From positions 1-36,175 of the forward strand of contig JAFZZR010000044.1 of NCBI GenBank assembly GCA_017615635.1: 36,175 bases of DNA. The letters run 5' to 3'. A model generated the notes under the pieces. That model made no database searches, had not been told where the DNA came from, and saw nothing but the letters and a program-made list of their open reading frames with translations. Shown here piece after piece: positions 32,946-36,175 of this stretch; the first letter of the stretch is position 1, and every line of letters starts with the position of its first letter. Position numbers and translations under genes: made by a program. The DNA comes from Lentisphaeria bacterium. Its GTDB lineage: Bacteria > Verrucomicrobiota > Lentisphaeria > Victivallales > UBA1829.

Positions 32946-34715
32946 TCAGAGGGACAGATCGCTGTCGTCCTCGCCCGCGTCGATGGAGGAAGCCTCAGCA
33001 TCGGCTTTTACGGGTTTGTCCTTGATCTTGAAGGTAGGCAGATAGCGGTAGTAGACTTCGAGGCTCATGCAGAAGTAAACCGTAGCCCAGATTCTTCCGT
33101 TGAGTTCGCTGAATCCGCCGTAGGAGGATTCGGGCATGACGCACTCTGTCTTTTCCATCTTGGGCTGTCCGTTCTTGTCCCGGACAATCTCGCCCATGTC
33201 ATTCTTCTGGGGCAGCATTTTATAGACGGGATACTTGTCGGAGGGACACGGCCAGAACCCTTTCGGATCCTGCTCGTGGATAAGGGCGTTGACCATGGAC
33301 TTGTTCCAGCGCTGCCATTTGTTGCCTTTTCCGCTGTAGCCCTGGAAGAGCGCCTGAGTCATGTAGTACCACCCGAGGATGGACATCTCGCCGGGCAGGT
33401 TTTTCCAGTCCATCTTCAGCTCGGAGTTGTCCTTGTCGCCGGGCCGATACCGTTCGAGCCAGGCAAGACCTTCTCTGGCGGCGGGAGAATCCCCGCCCAT
33501 GAGGTACATGTAAAGGGTTCCGGCGGCAGTACCTTCGAAGGTTCCCTTGCTTCCTTTGGCGCCCTTGACCATCCGGTAGCTGAAACCGCCGTCCGCGGCC
33601 TTGTGAGTCGTGCCCATATTCTTGATGGCACGTTCGATTTTTTCCTTGAGTCCGGGGACTTCGCATCCGGCGGCGTAGGCGGAATAGAGGGCGTTGTAGA
33701 CTCTGGACTCGCGGTCCAGGTCCGAATAATGCCCCATCTCTTTCTTTTGGGGATTCCAGTTACTGTAATACCCGCCGATGGGATTCATACCCCACGGCCG
33801 CTCGCGTGTCCAGTCCTTGAGCAGTGCCGCGACGGCCTTGTTCATGGCATGTTCGAGCATGGGAATATGCGTAATGGCGTACCCTTCGGCCAGAACGATG
33901 CACATACGGGCATGGGCGTTGATGTCGTTGCGGATAAACCTCTCGGGATCGTTCGTCCAGGATTTTTCGGCCCACTCGGTGACCTTCTTCAGACCGCGCA
34001 GAATGTTTTCGCCGTATTCGGGCGTCTGAGGCGAATCGCCGTGAGCCAGATAGGCCAGAAGAGCCAGACAGGTCAGCTGGACCGTCCAGTAGGAATACTG
34101 GGGGGCCGTGTCGCCCCAGGTGCCGTCTTCATTCTGCACCGAGGCCAGCCACTTCAGCGCCTTCTGCACCGCGGCTTCCGTGGCATTGCTTCCGCCGTAC
34201 TGCTTCACGGCGACCATGCGGTTTCCGGCGCTGCGGGCGGCGTAGAGGCCGGTCAGTTTCAGCGCGGAATTGCTGACGGGCGCCGTCAGATTGACGGACT
34301 GCATATTGACGTCGGCCACCGAAGAGCTGGTGGAGACATCCGCGGTAATGTTGTTGGTGATGGTCATGGTGGGCGTATTGACCACGGGCCGGTCCAGCGG
34401 GATATCCGTGGGCGCTTCCAGGTCGTTAAGTTCCACCGGGATATCGGGCGGCGGCGGAGGCGGCGGCGGAACGGCCTCGACATTCTTCATCTCGACCACG
34501 ATCTCATCGGCTTCGGGCTTGGGCGGTTCCGTGATGATCACCGTTCCCGCAATAAGAAGGATGACGATATGGACCACCAGGGAGAGCAGGGGACCGCTCA
34601 AATGCTTCTTGAAATCTTCGAGGGTCAGCTTGTCGGAAGTCAGATAGGAGGGGAGCATCTCGTCCACGGAGATATCTTCAGCCCCGCGTGCGCCGTTTTC
34701 GTTTTCTTCGCTCAT
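32946..34715 (-). CDS. Inner-membrane TonB-like N-terminus fused to an alpha/alpha-toroid (terpene-cyclase-like) domain
   Basis: A 589-residue protein. An acidic cytoplasmic start (1-40) is followed by one membrane helix (about 42-62, SLVVHIVILLIAGTVI) like the TonB anchor, then a proline run (83-90) and a low-complexity Asn/Thr/Val spacer (about 100-165). From about 175 the periplasmic part is a squalene-cyclase/prenyltransferase-type alpha/alpha toroid with repeated W-L-x-x-x-Q-x-x-D-G-x-W and G-G-F-S-x blocks. The cyclase DxDD motif is not seen, so catalysis is doubtful; a binding or scaffold role is more likely. The last ~25 residues are acidic. The ATG has GGAG about 9 bases upstream and a good promoter 55 bases beyond. 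Mrr follows 86 bases after its stop. Confidence 0.75.
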   Translation of the reverse strand: MSEENENGARGAEDISVDEMLPSYLTSDKLTLEDFKKHLSGPLLSLVVHIVILLIAGTVIITEPPKPEADEIVVEMKNVEAVPPPPPPPPDIPVELNDLEAPTDIPLDRPVVNTPTMTITNNITADVSTSSSVADVNMQSVNLTAPVSNSALKLTGLYAARSAGNRMVAVKQYGGSNATEAAVQKALKWLASVQNEDGTWGDTAPQYSYWTVQLTCLALLAYLAHGDSPQTPEYGENILRGLKKVTEWAEKSWTNDPERFIRNDINAHARMCIVLAEGYAITHIPMLEHAMNKAVAALLKDWTRERPWGMNPIGGYYSNWNPQKKEMGHYSDLDRESRVYNALYSAYAAGCEVPGLKEKIERAIKNMGTTHKAADGGFSYRMVKGAKGSKGTFEGTAAGTLYMYLMGGDSPAAREGLAWLERYRPGDKDNSELKMDWKNLPGEMSILGWYYMTQALFQGYSGKGNKWQRWNKSMVNALIHEQDPKGFWPCPSDKYPVYKMLPQKNDMGEIVRDKNGQPKMEKTECVMPESSYGGFSELNGRIWATVYFCMSLEVYYRYLPTFKIKDKPVKADAEASSIDAGEDDSDLSL

Positions 34716-34769
34716 GATGGAAAACTCCTGTATGCTATGACGATTCGTCTGTTTTGTGTCGTTTTGGTA

Positions 34770-34797
34770 ATTTTAGCACATTTTTCAGCAAATGCAA
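34770..34797 (-). promoter_or_regulatory. Promoter of the TonB-like toroid gene
   Basis: On the minus strand TTGCAT (forward 34792-34797) and TAAAAT (forward 34770-34775) with a 16-base spacer; the leader would be about 50 bases. Confidence 0.6.
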
Positions 34798-34826
34798 GTT
34801 TTTTTAAGAAAAATTTTTATTCCCGC

Positions 34827-34854
34827 TTGCAAGTCGGAAGATTCGTGCTACTGT
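34827..34854 (+). promoter_or_regulatory. Promoter of the small secreted protein (and possibly nadA)
   Basis: TTGCAA (34827-34832) and TACTGT (34849-34854) with a 16-base spacer, back to back with the promoter at 34770-34797. The leader of about 75 bases before the ATG at 34936 holds no recognised element. Confidence 0.45.
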
Positions 34855-34935
34855 AGCTCCGGGTCCGTGGGCCGCAGAAGAATCATCGGCCTCCATAGAA
34901 GAACAGGACCCCATGCGAACACAGGAGAAACGGAA

Positions 34936-35613
34936 ATGAAAAAGATTTTGATCACTCTGGCTGTACTGCTGATCGGCGGTTTTGCTTCGGCGCAGGATTA
35001 CAACTGGAGCAAACCGGATGGTCTCTGCGAAATTGTGGAGTGCTTCGTTTCCGGCCGGGATGATGAACCCAAGGTGGCGATCGACCCGATCCTCGATGAT
35101 GAATCCAGAAAAGCGAAAAACTGCTTTGTCAGAAATTATGACATCACCTGGCAGAACCGGGAGGAAATGCGGGCGTTTTCGCTGTACGTCACGACTCCGA
35201 AGCTGAAGGAAGGCGAATGGCTGACATGCAGCTTCTCCTTCCGGATCCGGAGCCGCAGGAAGGGACGTATCAAATTTATGCTCCGCGCATTCGGAAACTA
35301 TGCTCATGTGGACAAGGAACTTCCGGATGCCGTCTTCATGGGCGTGGCGCAGATCAGCTCTCCGCAGATCTCGTTCCCCAACGGCGGGTATTTCGGGACC
35401 GCGAACCTGAAGCCCTGGTGCTTCAAGGAAACCAAGGATATGGACAAGAATCTGCTGCCCACGGTGGGTGTCGATGACCTGCTTACCACGCCCGGCAAGA
35501 AGTTCGTGCGGACCCGCCAGTCGCTGGTGCATTACATCGATGTCAGGCCCGGTCAGGAATTCACGATCAGCTTCACCGTGAAGCCGATGGAATACTACAA
35601 GGCCCTGCACTGA
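34936..35613 (+). CDS. Secreted protein of unknown function
   Basis: A 225-residue protein with a textbook signal peptide (MKKILITLAVLLIGGFASA, cut before QDYNWS). The mature part is beta-rich, with strands such as EWLTCSFSFRIRSRRKG, IKFMLRAFGNY and the closing EFTISFTVKP, suggesting a single beta-sandwich. Cysteines at several sites could form disulphides. No family is recognised. AGGAG lies 8 bases upstream of the ATG. nadA starts only 11 bases after its stop, so both are probably on one message, although their functions seem unrelated. Confidence 0.75.
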   Translation: MKKILITLAVLLIGGFASAQDYNWSKPDGLCEIVECFVSGRDDEPKVAIDPILDDESRKAKNCFVRNYDITWQNREEMRAFSLYVTTPKLKEGEWLTCSFSFRIRSRRKGRIKFMLRAFGNYAHVDKELPDAVFMGVAQISSPQISFPNGGYFGTANLKPWCFKETKDMDKNLLPTVGVDDLLTTPGKKFVRTRQSLVHYIDVRPGQEFTISFTVKPMEYYKALH

Positions 35614-35624
35614 TACATCATATC

Positions 35625-36175
35625 ATGACGATTCGTGATGAGATTCTCGCCCTGAAAAAGGAACAGGGCGCCGTGATCCTGGCCCACAACTACGTGGCCG
35701 GTGAGATTCAGGATATCGCCGATTTCTGCGGCGACTCTCTGGAACTCAGCGTAAAAGCCAAACATGTTTCGGCGCCCGTCATCGTCTTCTGCGGCGTCCG
35801 ATTCATGGCGGAAACGGCCAAGATCCTTTCCCCGAAGGCGAAGGTTCTCCTTCCCCGGCCCGATGCCGGCTGCCCTATGGCGGATATGGCTTCCGCGGCC
35901 GATGTCCGGGCCATGCGCCGGGCACACCCCGGGGCAGTCTTCTGCGCCTATGTGAACAGTACGGCGGAAACCAAGGCGGAGATCGATATCTGCTGCACCT
36001 CGGGGAACGTGGAAAACGTGCTGGCCTCCGTGCCGGCGGATAAGGAGATCGTCTTCCTGCCCGACGGCAATCTGGGCGCCAACATGATCCGGAAAACGGA
36101 CCGGAACATGATCCTCTGGAAGGGATGCTGTCCGGTTCACGATGCCGTTACGCCCGGCATGATACGGGATGCGCG
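35625..36175 (+). CDS. nadA: Quinolinate synthase, N-terminal part (cut by window edge)
   Basis: NadA condenses iminoaspartate with dihydroxyacetone phosphate to quinolinate, the de novo entry to NAD; it needs a [4Fe-4S] cluster. The first 183 codons show LAHNYVAGEIQDIADFCGDSLELS, the first cluster cysteine in D-A-G-C-P-M-A-D-M (Cys83), the Y-V-N-S-T-A-E-T-K block, LPDGNLGANM, and the second cysteine in W-K-G-C-C-P-V-H (about 169). The third cysteine would lie beyond the window. The numbering fits the shorter archaeal/bacterial class. No clear ribosome site precedes the ATG; translation may be coupled to the preceding gene 11 bases upstream. Confidence 0.95.
   Translation, partial: MTIRDEILALKKEQGAVILAHNYVAGEIQDIADFCGDSLELSVKAKHVSAPVIVFCGVRFMAETAKILSPKAKVLLPRPDAGCPMADMASAADVRAMRRAHPGAVFCAYVNSTAETKAEIDICCTSGNVENVLASVPADKEIVFLPDGNLGANMIRKTDRNMILWKGCCPVHDAVTPGMIRDA

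Overview
The window (36,175 bp) is mostly GC-rich chromosomal DNA. It has the look of a gut- or sediment-type Lentisphaerota (Victivallis-like) or a related PVC-superphylum bacterium. The evidence is two pseudopilins with an [11 protein letters not shown]-terminus and a C-terminal H-X9-DG motif, large secreted glycoside hydrolases, several AraC regulators, and a TonB-like/alpha-toroid fusion. This placement is an inference from gene content; there is no rRNA or tRNA in the window to test it.

Layout. 1-2.5 kb: end of a secreted or lipoprotein gene, a BNR/sialidase-like hydrolase and a divergent AraC regulator. 2.5-5.8 kb: asd and glgB, co-transcribed leftwards from a clear promoter. 5.9-8.85 kb: a lower-GC accessory island holding an XRE regulator fused to an ImmA/IrrE protease, a DUF4417 protein, an EndoU-type nuclease toxin and a small presumed immunity protein; the last three overlap and must be translated together. 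8.9-14.5 kb: housekeeping genes (epimerase and zinc-ribbon coiled-coil protein leftwards; guaB, a small membrane protein, pdxB and an AraC regulator rightwards). 14.4-16.9 kb: a three-gene lipid operon (OlsB-like, PlsC-like, CobS-like) with 4-base overlaps and a near-consensus promoter.

17-30.5 kb: a carbohydrate locus. Leftwards run a pseudopilin, a 1013-aa secreted hydrolase-like protein and a GH89-like alpha-N-acetylglucosaminidase. A divergent AraC regulator comes next, then a LacI regulator, a second pseudopilin and a 1497-aa secreted CBM9/GH42-like enzyme. Both arms pair a pseudopilin with a large exported enzyme. The likely logic is sugar sensing by AraC/LacI, outside cleavage by the secreted enzymes and removal of alpha-GlcNAc ends by the cytoplasmic GH89 enzyme.

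30.5-32.9 kb: a damaged patch, with a membrane-anchored small protein gene interrupted by an in-frame TAG, a truncated and frameshifted DNA/RNA non-specific endonuclease, and an intact Mrr-type endonuclease of lower GC. 32.9-36.2 kb: a TonB-like/alpha-toroid protein leftwards, a small secreted protein, and the start of nadA running off the right edge.

No gap between genes exceeds 300 bases. No CRISPR array, rRNA, tRNA or insertion sequence was seen.
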